A DNA stretch of 64,000 bases from Nageia nagi (taxonomy: Eukaryota > Pinophyta), in assembly GCA_050084985.1 (NCBI GenBank), contig JBITNC010000001.1:168144001-168208000 (forward strand). Reading direction: 5' to 3'. Positions 49,831 through 60,728 of the stretch are shown here, in pieces (within the stretch, counting starts at the first letter, position 1; each line of letters begins with the position of its first letter). Below the pieces are notes generated by a model. That model was not told the origin of the DNA. It saw only the letters and a list, made by a program, of their open reading frames with translations, and did not search any database. The translations under genes and the position numbers were made by a program.

Positions 49831-52569
49831 AATAAGCATGTGGTTCAATAGACAATATTATATGTTAAGTTTTAACCAAGTAAGTAATACATGTTACATT
49901 TAATTGACTAAGACATGCTTGATTTGATTCACTAGTGCAAATATTTTACAACTTAAATAATAATCCATGTACTTAAATACATTTCTCATCTTAAGAACTG
50001 TAGATGCATAGTGACATTATTGAGGCTTATTTTCTTATCTAAAATTAGGCCTTCAATTGGATGCCCACACAAGAGGAGCCCAAGTACTACCAATCTTCAA
50101 CCAATTCACCTTAGTTAGTATTATACTTTTTAATAAAGAGAAGTACCTACTATTTTCTAAGGTTATGATGTTTATTGAATCGACCAAATTATTAATCTTG
50201 ATTAGGTTTTAAGTTGTCCTCCTAGGTGATTGGAAAAATCCCTGAATGGACATGTAAACATGTGGTATCACTACATAGATACTTGTCCATCTATTGGAGT
50301 TATGTCTAAACCAACAAAGGACATAGGGGCAATTGAGAAGTATAAACTTTTCACCATTTAGATCATCAAATTTAAAGGCTATAGTCCACCTATCCTCATC
50401 TCATGGCTCCCCAAACAAGTCATGTTGTGGAATGTACATATGGATGTGTTCGTTTTAGGCAGTTGCTCATTTCAATATCTGTATTTTTGTTTGCATAAGC
50501 AAATAAATAAAAAAATGCTAAACATGAAGTAAAAAGCATAAATAAAACATCATCCATTCATAAATTGGAACCTAAAAGTCCAATGGGTTTTGTTTACTAA
50601 CCCCTAAAGGATGTTTTTGCATAGGTCCATAAATTTTCACAAGTTATCTTTGCAAGAAAAAATACTTAAGCATAAGCATGCACTAATTCCATAATTTTCA
50701 TAAGTTAACTTTGCATAAAGGATAAATACTTAATAAGTAGGAAGCATGCATATTAAGGATTTTAAGTCATATGCATCATTAACTTAAAAAAATTAAGTCC
50801 TAAGCATTTACTTAAAAATTTAAGTCCTAATCATGCATTATTAACTTAAAAAATTAAGTCATAAGCATGCATTACAAAATTAAATTCTAAGCATACATCA
50901 TTCACTTAAGCAATAGACATATCATGTTTGCATAAGGATCCAAAATTTTAATAAAGACTTTCAAAAAATTTCCCCCTTTTTAACTTAAAATTGATCCCTA
51001 TAGCATTAAAAAGTAGTATGCTAGTTTACTTTAGAACTTTGACTAAAAAATGCCAAGTTTTATCAAAAACATTACCTAAGTAATTATGTAAAATTATTAT
51101 GTTTGTAACCATCAATGGGAATTGCAAATACAATTTTGATCAAGGCATAAAAAATTTATTGTTAGGTAAAAAATTACTCCATATTAAAAAAAATTCCTCA
51201 ACAAATAAAAGGAAAAAAAATATTAATGAGAGCAAAAACAAAATGTAATAAATAGGAGACTTACCTTACCTCCTACAAGGAATTAAAGGCATAATTGATA
51301 TCTATACTCTACTCAAAGACTCATTTAATGCTTGTTTTGAGTGCTATCACAAGATAACAAATAATGCCTATTGAGGAGTTAAGAATTGCAAAAACTTACA
51401 TGCAACAGTTTGAGTAAGAAATCAAGAAAATTCAATAAACAAGGCTACTTAGTTAATTGTAGTGAAAGAGGAGCCACTCAATAAGAGAGAGGCACATGAC
51501 TAGCCACTGCCATAGGATGAGAGAAGAAGGAGATAAATGCGAGGTCAAGAGCCATGTAGGAAAGAGGGGACACATAGAGGAGAAGAGATTTGAACCAAGC
51601 ACCTCTATCTACAATATTGAAACTACTAGATCGGGATTAAACACCAACCTAGGAATGCTTTTAATGGTCAATAAAGAGGGAAACCCCTACTATTATGAGA
51701 ATTACAAGCCTTTATCCATGAGATATTTTTTCATTCGTATCAACTTCTAATCTGCATGTCTATCCCTCCTACTCATACCCATAGCCATGGCAATATGATG
51801 AGTATCAACAAGCTTCTAAGTTTCCCCTCCCGATGCTCCCTCCTCATCCCTCAGTTTCAATTCCATTGATGGGCTTTGTCCCCCTTCACTCAACACTATT
51901 GGGATGAGATCTCAAGGCTATACAGAGAAGGAAATGAGGGTGAAGAGAGGTGCCCAAGGAGACAGGGCCTCGCAAGATGCCAAGGGCAAAGACTTAGAGC
52001 TTCTTTGATAAGCAAAGTCCATAATGACCATGCCAGTTCTATTAATCAAAGACTGCATGCAAGGCTTGGCGATGTGTGCTAATAGAGAGTCAAGTATGCA
52101 AGCTCATGGAGGAACATGCATCAAATGCATTGATAGAGCCCTAGAAGCTACATCAAATGTGCTTATAGAGGGCGTAGAGGTGCAAAGGTTAGGAGGCACT
52201 AACAGAGGGCTGCACAAGGGGTTACGAGCTTAGAGGTCGATGGAAGGAGTTTGATGGTAGGAGGAGTGCCAACAGCACAACCAAAAGGTGGGGCGATTTG
52301 GATCTAAGTGCTAAAAAAAAGCTACCTCTTGAAACATTTTTATTTTTAGAAAAAAAAATTTGTTTAAACATAATATGTTAAGTGTAAATCTCCCCCCTAT
52401 TTAATGTATTACAATAAATTCCAAATAAATTTACCAATTTTTTTTTGAAAGAATAATATCTTCCTTTTTATTTTGAGTTAGTAAAAAAATTTCAAAAAAT
52501 AATTGAAACAAATTGCAATATTGTATACTAACTCCCCCCTTTTTTAATAGACTAATAAAATATAAACCC

Positions 52570-52611
<42 letters not shown>

Positions 52612-52821
52612 TATCCCCAAAAAGAAATGCATCATATTATTATTTTCACCAAATTTGCAAAAAAAATGAACTAATACATATCACACATATCATATATGTT
52701 AGTATCAATTAATCCAACCAATAACCAAGAAGGAAGAAATGTATACCTTCTCTTGAGTTTACCTCACCAAGACCTTAAAATTGAAAGAAGAATACCTTCA
52801 AGAAGAAGAGCTTCCACACTA
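49831..52821 (-). other. Copia-5 leader, about 3 kb, no recognised gene
   Basis: Between the primer site and gag, far longer than usual for copia. Positions 50750-50910 contain about 30-bp imperfect repeats of ACTTAAAAAATTAAGTCATAA type. Positions 51440-52300 are more GC-rich, with short open frames (for example 51496-51750 and 51876-52233) that match nothing I know. An (AT)n(AC)n microsatellite lies at 52571-52610. It may hide a further degraded insertion. Confidence 0.5.
52571..52610. repeat. (AT)n(AC)n microsatellite
   Basis: About 9 AT followed by about 10 AC dinucleotides, the same architecture as at 11931-12001. Confidence 0.93.
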
Positions 52822-52836
52822 GGCTCTGATACCAAA
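52822..52836 (-). other. Copia-5 primer-binding site
   Basis: Minus strand TTTGGTATCAGAGCC, a full match to the plant initiator-Met tRNA site. Confidence 0.93.
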
Positions 52837-52993
52837 TGAGAGAGTTGAACAATAAACTAAACAACTCTAAACTCTCAAGATCACATGAAAGCTCATAATT
52901 CACATCTAACAAACTCACAAAAATAAATAAGATGCAAGTGGTTCCTCCAACTAGGAGTACATCCACTAACTAGATCTCTCTTAATCTCAAATA
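52837..52993 (-). repeat. Copia-5 right LTR remnant (R-U5-like, 157 bp)
   Basis: Starts TGAGAGAGTTGAAC next to the primer site and ends AATCTCAAATA at the target duplication. It resembles the U5 side of the Copia-4 LTR (GTGGTTCCTC ... GAGTAC), not the 44777-45103 LTR. No TATA or U3 part is present. Confidence 0.75.
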
Positions 52994-54103
52994 GTTTGGT
53001 GAATAAATTAGCAGAGTTTTTATTCAATGGACAATAATGTAGCTATGAAGTGCCATCTAAAACCTTCTCCTTGATGAAATGTGCTTGGATTTCAACATGT
53101 TTGGTTAGCTAACAATACACAAGGTTCTTGAGTAAAGTAATAACTAAATGATTATTTGAAGAAATCTGAGATGGACCAAATTGTTCAAACCCAATTTCTT
53201 TCAAAACATGTCAAAGCCAAATAGCTTCTTGAGCTACAACTATCATAGCTTGATATTAAACCTCTATGATAGATAGGGTGACAGTAGGCTACTTCTTGGA
53301 GGAACAATAGATAGCACCTAAACTAATGTTAAATGCATAAGTACAAGTAGATTTTCTATCATCTCTTTCACCCCATAGTCAGAATCTAAGAACCTAGTAA
53401 GAACAAAAAAAGGCAACTTGGTAAATTGGAGGGCAAGATCTTTAATACTCGCAATATACCTCAAGATCTTCTTAGCAACATTAAGATGCTCAATATATGG
53501 TTTTTGCATAAATCATACCATTAAATTCACTGCATAGTAAATATTTATCCTGGAGATATTCAAATAAAGAAGACTACCAATAAGCTGCCTATATGTTGTA
53601 GCATATGCCAAATGAGAGGTAGAGGTGGTATCAAGCTTGATTCTAGGACAAACTAAGATACTCACAGGCTTACACTAAGGTAGGTACAATACTTACATTG
53701 ATATACTTGCATACCAAGGTAGTACTGTAAGAGGGAAAGATCAATCATTTCATATTTTTCCTTCAGTTTGTTGATGTACTCATTGATGATGATCATATTA
53801 TTCTTGGTAATTAAAATATTATCAACATAGAGAAGTATCAATACCAAATCTTTTTCTTTATTGAGCACATAGAGATTTGTATCTAAGTCACATTTGGAGA
53901 ATCCAATAGTCTCAAAATATCTTGAAATCCTTTTATACCAAGTTCTTAAGGCTTGCTTAAGTATATACAAAGACTTCTTTATCTTTCACACATGGGACTC
54001 TTTTTCTTTCACAACAAACCCTTCAGGTTGAGGCATGTAGATCTCAACATCTAAGTCACCATTGAAAAAAGCACTCTTCACATCAAGCTGGAATACCTTC
54101 ACC
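52994..54103 (-). mobile_element. Copia-4, RT and RNase H part, truncated
   Basis: Resumes Copia-4 after the Copia-5 insertion. RNase H remnants lie at about 52998-53300 (VEIQAHFIKEKVLDGTS), and 53318-53509 holds the connection region. RT is at 53662-53970: ILKQALRTWYKRISRYFET, then LILLYVDNILITKN, where asparagine replaces the second aspartate of YVDD. Near 54060-54090 the frame reads FQLDVKSAFFNG-type sequence. The element then stops at about 54103 within RT; its gag, protease and integrase are missing. Confidence 0.85.
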
Positions 54104-54371
54104 ATTCACCATTTATTGTTTATGGTTTTACTTTTTACTAGACTTCACCAACTTAAATCCCCCATAGTACACTTGTACTACTAATCATTGTTACATCATT
54201 ATCTATTTATTTTGGTTGTGTTGTTATTGCATTGCAACTATCATTGTAGCTTATTGGTGGATGCCATTATCTTGCACAACAAGTTGGTTGCTAAGCATCA
54301 TTACTGATTATAAAACATACTAGTTACATAAAGATACTATATATTTATTGGAAAAATTTAACAACAAAATC
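54104..54371 (-). repeat. shared Gypsy LTR, right fragment
   Basis: Matches the last 270 bp of the 37690-38869 LTR (for example CCCATAGTACACTTGTACTA and TAGTTACATAAAGATA(T/C)TAT). Followed by purine tract AGGAGGGGGAGAAGA on the minus strand. About 780 bp of LTR middle is missing between 43461 and 54104. Confidence 0.88.
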
Positions 54372-54399
54372 TTCTCCCCCTCCTAATTTATACTTTGTC

Positions 54400-55660
54400 C
54401 TTTGAGTAGGAAAGTCTTTAATTAGGAGATTGAAACATCTTTAACTTTTCATGGTTGACCCACTTAGAAATTAGAGTACCATCCAATTCTTCAAGTTTGT
54501 ACATTCCATTATCATGAACTACTACTATTCTATACAGTCCACTCCACTTTGGTAACAACTTACTGTATTTTCTCTCATGATGCTTGGAATCATATACCAT
54601 AACTAGATCATTGACCTTGAATGGAGACCATTTCAACTTCTTGTCAAACTACTCCTTGTTCTTGATTTTCTTCTTTTCAATAGTCTCATTAGTTTCTTGG
54701 CACATCTCTTCTAATTATTTAATTTGCATTACTCTATCATCAATAGATCCTCCTTCACCATTTCCTTTCCTTGATATAGATCTCAAAGTTGGAACATCAA
54801 ATTCAATAAGCAAAATAGGATCAATTCCATATGCTAAATGGAAGGGAGAATACCTAGTTGATGTCTTTATTGTAGCTCTATATGCCCATAGTGCTACATG
54901 GATCCTTTTGTCCCATGTATGTACTTGTAATGTTGCATCCTTAGCAAGTATCTGATATAGGACATGAATAGTTCATTCTACCTGTCCATCGATGCTTAGT
55001 TTGTAAGTAGTTGCCTTTCTATGCTTGATTGCAATGATTACAAATCAACTTATCAAATATTATACTACCTCATTGATGAAGTGCATTCCTCAATCTCTAA
55101 TGGACATCCAAATCTTATCACAATGCACTCATACAAAAATCTTACTACCTCTTCCATTGATGATTCCTTCAATGATATAGCTTCTACCCCTTAGTCAAAT
55201 AATATTTAGCCATAAAAATATATCTATTTTGCCTTAGTGTAGGAGGGAGTGGTCCTACAATATCAATTCCTAATTTCTCAAATGGTCCTAAGGGAAGAAT
55301 AGGACATAACAGTGTTGATGTTATTCTACAATTCCCATAATACAAGAAAACATCACAACTTTTACAATAACTAAAATAATCTCTAAAAGGAGTGGGTGGG
55401 TAATAACATGCATCCAATAGTCATCTTGCTTTCAATTCCCTTGAAAAATTTCCTCCGCATATGCCATCATGCATCTCTCTTATTAACTCTTTCCCTTGAT
55501 CTCTTCTAATGGAACATAGATCTTTTTCATTCGTTCCTACTCTATAGAACAACCCATCCACAAGTGTGTAGGGTCTACTCTCCTGAGTAATTTTCATCTT
55601 TATCTTGGATGTTTCCCCCATTTGGAAATTTGAATTTACTCAAGTAATTTCAAATATCAA
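54400..55660 (-). pseudogene. Gypsy-2 integrase, broken
   Basis: In element order: 55421-55621 (TQESRPYTLVDGLFYRVGTN ... REMHDGICGGNFSRE) and 55184-55417. The latter contains the CKSCDVF zinc pair and LPLGPFEKLGIDIVGPLPPT of the core start; the first catalytic aspartate is in GIDIVGP. After breaks, the C-terminal domain is the open piece 54418-54636: PFKVNDLVMVYDSKHH, LLPKWSGLYRIVVVHDNGMY and KLEELDG, better preserved than in Gypsy-1. Such a tail resembles the Tat/Athila side of gypsy elements; this is an inference. Confidence 0.83.
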
Positions 55661-56543
55661 TGTACTCTTTTGGAATCATATCCATAGAAAACAAAGTTGC
55701 ATCAGAAAAATCATCATCATTACAAAAAGATCCAAGGCCCTCATATGCTCTAGATAGTGGATCAACATTAATATGCTTCTTGCCTAGTCTGTCCACAATA
55801 TCAAACTCATATTCCTATAATAGGAGTACCCACCTTGTAATCCTTCACGTAGGATTAGGCTTATTAATGATATACTTCAAATCTTGATGACCAATAACCA
55901 TAGTAAACTTTTACCCTAACAAGTAATTTTTAAATTTCTTCAAAGTAAAAATTATAGTTAAAGCTTATTTTTCAGTAATTGTATAATTTACCTCAACACT
56001 GCTCATTTGTTGACTCCTAAAATAGATAGGATGATCATTTCATCTTCATCTTTTTGGCTAAGTGTACTACATAATGCTTTATCTAATGCATCTATGTAGA
56101 CTATGAATGGCTTACTCCAATTAGGATTTTTCAAAATAAGTGTTATTACCAATGCTTATTTCAGCTCCTCAAATGCTTCTCTCGCTTCTTTTCCTAGTTC
56201 ATACGACTCATCTTTTTTCAAAAACTAAGTCAATGGTCAAGCAATCCTAGAGAAGTTATTAATAAATCTCCTATAGTACCTAACATAACCCATGAAAGAT
56301 CTTAACTTGCTCTTATTATGTGGGAATGGATGCTTCTTAATCTTAGCCATCTTCTTTGCATCCGTTTCACTACCACTCTTGGATACAACATGTCCTAGAG
56401 TACTCCCTTTGAGCATCCAAAAATACATTTGGCTGGATTCAATGACGCTTTGCTTCTTGCAATCTTTCAAAAGCCTTCTCAATTTGCCAAAAATGATTTT
56501 CCTTTTTTCCATATATACAAAAATCATCTACAAAAAAGTCTAA
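55661..56543 (-). pseudogene. Gypsy-2 RNase H and RT end, broken
   Basis: The piece 56237-56527 reads GHVVSKSGSETDAKKMAKIK then LRSFMGYVRYYRRFINNFSRIA, the RT/RNase H junction (matching Gypsy-1 40660-40810). RNase H continues toward 55850 in broken frames. Nothing of the family continues beyond 56543. Confidence 0.83.
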
Positions 56544-57541
56544 TGAATTTGAAGATTGTTGTAAGGGAGTTGTAATAGCAACATCATGCAAATATGTATA
56601 TATATATATATATAAACTCCTTTTGCATGTTTTACCAAGTATTGGTGTGGGGATTTAGACTTAGGACTCCCATGAAGTCTTCCCAATACTTCCCCAACTC
56701 CACTAACATGATTAATAATTATATATATTAAAATAACCTTTTTCATATAATTTACCAAAACTAACACTTTACCTAAACTTTAATCTTATAAATCATACAA
56801 AATAATATTAAAAAATAAACAAAATCAATTTTCCAAATTTTACACCTCAACAAACTAAACCCATCACTACACTTCTTTTTACTCAAAAAGTACTTATATT
56901 ATTAAAATATACACTTTATATACCAAAAACAAAAAGGATGGGTGGCAAAGCTCACTTTCCCAAAAAAAAATTGATAAAGTTCAAAACAAATATAGGTGTA
57001 TCATGCAAGGCAACATAATTGACATAATTAATTGGTAAGGGTTGATGACTCCCACCCTCAACATTAGTGGGGACAACAAGCTCATTTCCCTGACCAAATT
57101 CAAATGCTAAATTCTTTGCTTTAATGTTCAAGCTCAAATAACCATTGGATCTAAAGTTTCAACAACCACAATACAAGCAATATCAATTTTGGTGGGAGAA
57201 ATGGTAAAAGACAAACAAAGGACCTTATCGAGATTGTCCCAAGGATCCATAGAGTATTGAGGGGAGGGTGAGTAAGGTAGTGAATATAGTCACCACAATG
57301 AAAATGTCAAACTTTTAGATATATGGACAAAAGACGAGAAGAATCTTTCAAGAAGATTTGTTGCAGAAAAAATCATTTCAATTGTAAAGATATTAAACAA
57401 GAAAAAATTCACCTTCAAACATCTTATTTTTTAACACAAAACCAAAATACATATATACATACATAAAATCTCTTGCTAGATTGCAATACAAACACAAAAG
57501 AATTGATAACTCCTAAATATCTGAAATGAGTGCAAATAAAT
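56544..57541. other. unannotated AT-rich DNA
   Basis: Only a (TA)n run at 56596-56614 is noteworthy. No gene recognised. Confidence 0.55.
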
Positions 57542-57999
57542 TGTCACAATACCAGCTTGAGCCACCCCTTGGAGCATGGCTCATTCATAGTACCATGCGA
57601 CGACCCGTGTATAGGCCCTCAACAGCCTACCCTGGCTAAGCCTCATACACCATCTGTCAATCCCGTAGTTACATGTTGCCAAAGGCCACATGCCTTTATG
57701 GCTCATCCTGGCCCCTTGGGCTACAGGAATCCTTTTACCATACATCACCAATGAGAACCCATAGGGTCCTCGGCTCATCACCCAACCAATGACCTTCATG
57801 CAGGTTTCACCCCTAAGGTCCCCCTAAGCTTTATTCACCCTAATTGTCCTGTTAGTACAACCATAGGAGCAAACTCTCTCACACAACCCATCATGGTTCC
57901 TCTCCATAGTAGTCGAGTTTGGAATGGATCCTTGTGTACTAGAGGTTACGCTCTAAGTCCACTCACCACCTCGAGGACATGAGAGGTTGCCCTCTCACA
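57542..57999 (-). repeat. TR-GAG 3' LTR (left copy)
   Basis: 458 bp, start TGTCACAATACC, end CCCTCTCACA. GC-richer than its surroundings; direct copy of 60293-60728. Confidence 0.9.
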
Positions 58000-58015
58000 T
58001 TCTCTCCCACTTAAA
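58000..58015 (-). other. TR-GAG polypurine tract
   Basis: Minus strand TAAGTGGGAGAGAA next to the 3' LTR. It overlaps the end of the gag frame. Confidence 0.85.
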
Positions 58016-59526
58016 GGAGTGTTGACGTCCACATCAATGACCATCTTAGCTTCGCAATCTTGAAGACAGTGTCCAGCATTGCCTCGTCGATGTATTGGTA
58101 TTGAACACCCGTAGGTAACATCACCAATTTCCCTAGACCAAACCTTGCCCTTCCTCAAGATGGGAGGAATGATCCATTCAGCTCCATCCTGCCAAGGTGG
58201 GAAGTCTCGATAGGCCACACATCCTGTCCTCTACTTCCTATCAAGGCACTCCTTAGCAATATGATCTTCATCACCGCACATAAAGCACCATCTCACATGA
58301 TCGGCAAACCTCACCCTCTTTTGCTTACTTGAACGTCGAGACTCTTTTCCTCGAAATCCTCTCTTCCTCTGATCTTGCTCCTTGTACTCCATGTCGCTGC
58401 TCTCATCATGACTCTCCTCATGCTCATCTGTGTCTTCTCCCTCACTTAGAGAAGATGATATCTTCAGAGATTAACCAAACTGATATACTCCAATGTGAAC
58501 ATCTTCCCAATCATCTCTCATAGAAATCTCCTTTAGGATATTCAGACAACTTATCTACCACTAGGATAGCATACGCCAAGGTTTCAACATCCCTACGATC
58601 AAGCTCCTTGCTAACCCAAGGTTTTAATCCCTGTATGAAATGCCATAATCTATCTTCTTGGTCCATCTTAGGGATCTCCAACATCAAGGTCTGATAAGCC
58701 ATTATGTACTCCTTGATGGACCCTATCTGCGTTAATTCAATCAATTTTTGATGGGACACCATGGTAGTAATCTTGGGTGTTTGAACCTCTCCCTCAATAG
58801 TTCCTTGAGCTTCTCCTAGTTCTCATATAAAACCTCCTCGGCCCCTGATTTGATGTTACTTTCCTTGGTGCGCCACCATAGCATGGCTTCATCTTCAAAA
58901 AAGCACACAACCATCTTCACTTGGTCTTCCACGCTCTGAGGAGGGATCAATTCTAAGTAGTAATCCACTTCCTAGATGAAGTTCTCTAATACTTTCTCAT
59001 CCCTTCCCCCTACAAACACCCCTAGTTCCTTTGGCTTGGGCTCCTTTCCCCCATTAGCAAATGCTTGACCAGAGAAAGCATAAGCCTTTTTCAAAACACT
59101 TGCATCTTCAAGCAATATCTTCACAGCTTGATTCATCCTGGAAAGCTCCCCTTCCAGATCGAAGACTCAAGCAAACAAATCCTTGTTTTCTCCCAACAAT
59201 TGCTCAATCTTAGTATACCAAGACCCACTCTCTTCCTCAAGGTTGAGAACTTGGGTTTGAAGGTTAGCAAGTTGTGCATTTGAGGTCGGCTGGTCTTTCT
59301 TCGGAAGAGCTAGCTCCTTTTTCACCTCGATATCCACTAACTTCCAAAAATGAGCCAATCGCTTCTTGCGCAGTCGAGAGATGCTCGATAGAGCGAGGGG
59401 TCAGATCTTAGGGCCTTAAGCTACTTCATCACACTAAACACCCTATTCCATAATTGGCACTTTCTCTTGAGCCCCCATTGCAATCTCCGTAACTTGTTCA
59501 CTCTCTTGAACATCCTCGATCGACAT
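58005..59526 (-). pseudogene. gypsy-type gag of the TR-GAG element, broken
   Basis: Capsid gene starting at the Met at 59526 (MSIEDVQESEQVTEIAMGAQ), with early stops. At 59167-59358 a coiled-coil segment (LANLQTQVLNLEEESGSWY) is followed, after one stop, by ELGVFVGGRDEKVLENFI, DQVKMVVCFFEDEAMLWW and related gag-core sequence to about 58820. After a frame change, 58511-58762 gives the conserved end of the gag domain (QIGSIKEYIMAYQTLMLEIP, WHFIQGLKPWVSKELDRRDV). The zinc knuckle CFMCGDEDHIAKEC is at about 58250-58290. The frame then runs to the polypurine tract with a second Cys/His cluster (GNAGHCLQDC). No pol. Confidence 0.85.
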
Positions 59527-60277
59527 TTTGGTGACTAACTCAGAAACACATAAATGCACACTTTGCTTAAGAATACTGAACCACACTTACTAGCTGTTGT
59601 AGGTAGTTCGGATCAGGCTTCCACGTTCAACCTACATCCAATGATAAGGTCCGATCAGAATTTGACATAGGCCTTAAGAGTTACTAGGAAAGCAAGTTGA
59701 GCACAACAAAGAGCACACGCATCCAAGAGCAAGCATCAATGACATGGGCACAAAGTGCACACATAAATCCCCCCACCCAACTGACTCTCTACAGTATTCA
59801 TGGGTACAGAGCATGCATTGCTGCATATTGTGAATGCAAGATGCACCCATGCTACTTCCTTGGGCAACTACTCGACCTTGGTGCACGCCTTACCCCTGAC
59901 AACACCGAGGTCCTTCCGGCACTTCCTCGTCGGGTTTGGTACCATGATGCACTCACGTGCATTTTCCTAGGACATCCCCTATAGAGCCCCAAAGCACATA
60001 GCATGGTCTCCAATGTAAGGGGAAAAGTTTTCAACCTGAAGGTTTACTCCTTCACGAAGTGTAAGGTAAAGTGCAACCTTACATGCAATACGCTACTCCT
60101 ACACAACCCGTGGGTTCACGTGCACACCCATCCCATCCTTATCGCTAAGGTTCGGCTCGAGTGACCAAGTTTGGACACTCCATTCCCATCCTTCCAATCC
60201 TTAAGGTCTGAGAATGAAGTTCACAATCGGGATGGTTACATTCCGCATATCCCATCAAATTTACCTCGAATCGAAGA
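59527..60277 (-). other. TR-GAG 5' leader
   Basis: 750 bp, GC-rich, without a supportable gene, between the primer site and gag. Confidence 0.6.
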
Positions 60278-60290
60278 GGCTTTGATACCA
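60278..60290 (-). other. TR-GAG primer-binding site
   Basis: Minus strand TGGTATCAAAGCC, a one-base variant of the Met-tRNA site, two bases from the right LTR. Confidence 0.88.
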
Positions 60291-60292
60291 AC

Positions 60293-60728
60293 TATCACAG
60301 TATTAACTTAAGCCACCCCTTGGAGCATGGCTCATTCATAGTACTGTGCGATGACCCGTGTATAGGCCCTCAACGGCCTACCCAGGCTAAGCCTCATACA
60401 CCATCCGTCAATCCCGTAGTTACATGCTGCCAAAGGCCACATGCCTTTATGGCTCATCCTGGCTCCTCTGGCTACAGGAATCCTTTTACCATGCATCACC
60501 AATGAGAACCCATATGGTCGACCTTCATATGGGTTTCACCCCTAAGGTCCCTTTGAGCTTTATTCACCCTAACTATCCCGTTAGTACAACCATAAGAGCA
60601 GACTCTCTCACACAGCCCATCATAGTTCCTCTTCATGATAGTCGGATTTGAAATGGATCCCCGTGTACTAGAAGTTGCACTTTAAGTCCACTCACTACCT
60701 CGGGGACATGAGAGATTGCCCTCTCACA
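60293..60728 (-). repeat. TR-GAG 5' LTR (right copy)
   Basis: 436 bp. Compared with the left copy it lacks about 20 bp near 60520 (the CCTCGGCTCATCACCCAACC segment at 57760). About 92% identical otherwise by eye. Confidence 0.9.

Larger units (their letters stand above)
44777..52993 (-). mobile_element. Copia-5 LTR retrotransposon with unequal ends
   Basis: Ty1/copia element on the minus strand, inserted in the RNase H region of Copia-4 with a GTTTG duplication. It has gag, protease, integrase, reverse transcriptase and RNase H remnants in copia order, a polypurine tract at 45104 and a primer site at 52822-52836. Its ends differ: the left LTR is 327 bp with inverted ends, while the right LTR is only 157 bp and corresponds to an R-U5 part. 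A 3-kb leader precedes gag. Many stops; YVDD is changed to YVND. Confidence 0.85.
54372..56543 (-). mobile_element. Gypsy-2 retrotransposon, truncated in RT
   Basis: Second copy of the Gypsy-1 family, about 85-90% similar by eye, minus strand. It contains integrase (54400-55660), RNase H (55700-56200) and the end of reverse transcriptase (56237-56527). It ends at about 56543 inside RT; protease, gag and the 5' LTR are absent. Confidence 0.85.
57542..60728 (-). mobile_element. gag-only LTR element (TR-GAG type)
   Basis: Compact element of 3187 bp on the minus strand: LTRs of 458 and 436 bp, a polypurine tract AAGTGGGAGAGAA beside the left LTR, and primer site TGGTATCAAAGCC beside the right LTR. 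Flanks TAAAT (57537-57541) and TAAAC (60729-60733) form a 5-bp target duplication with one change. The interior encodes only a gypsy-type gag with a zinc knuckle; no protease, reverse transcriptase or integrase motif fits in the 2.3 kb. It must have depended on a partner element for enzymes. Confidence 0.85.

Noticed and set aside
51496-52233. Host gene in the GC-rich part of the Copia-5 leader
   Set aside because: Open frames are short, overlap in different frames and match no family I recognise.
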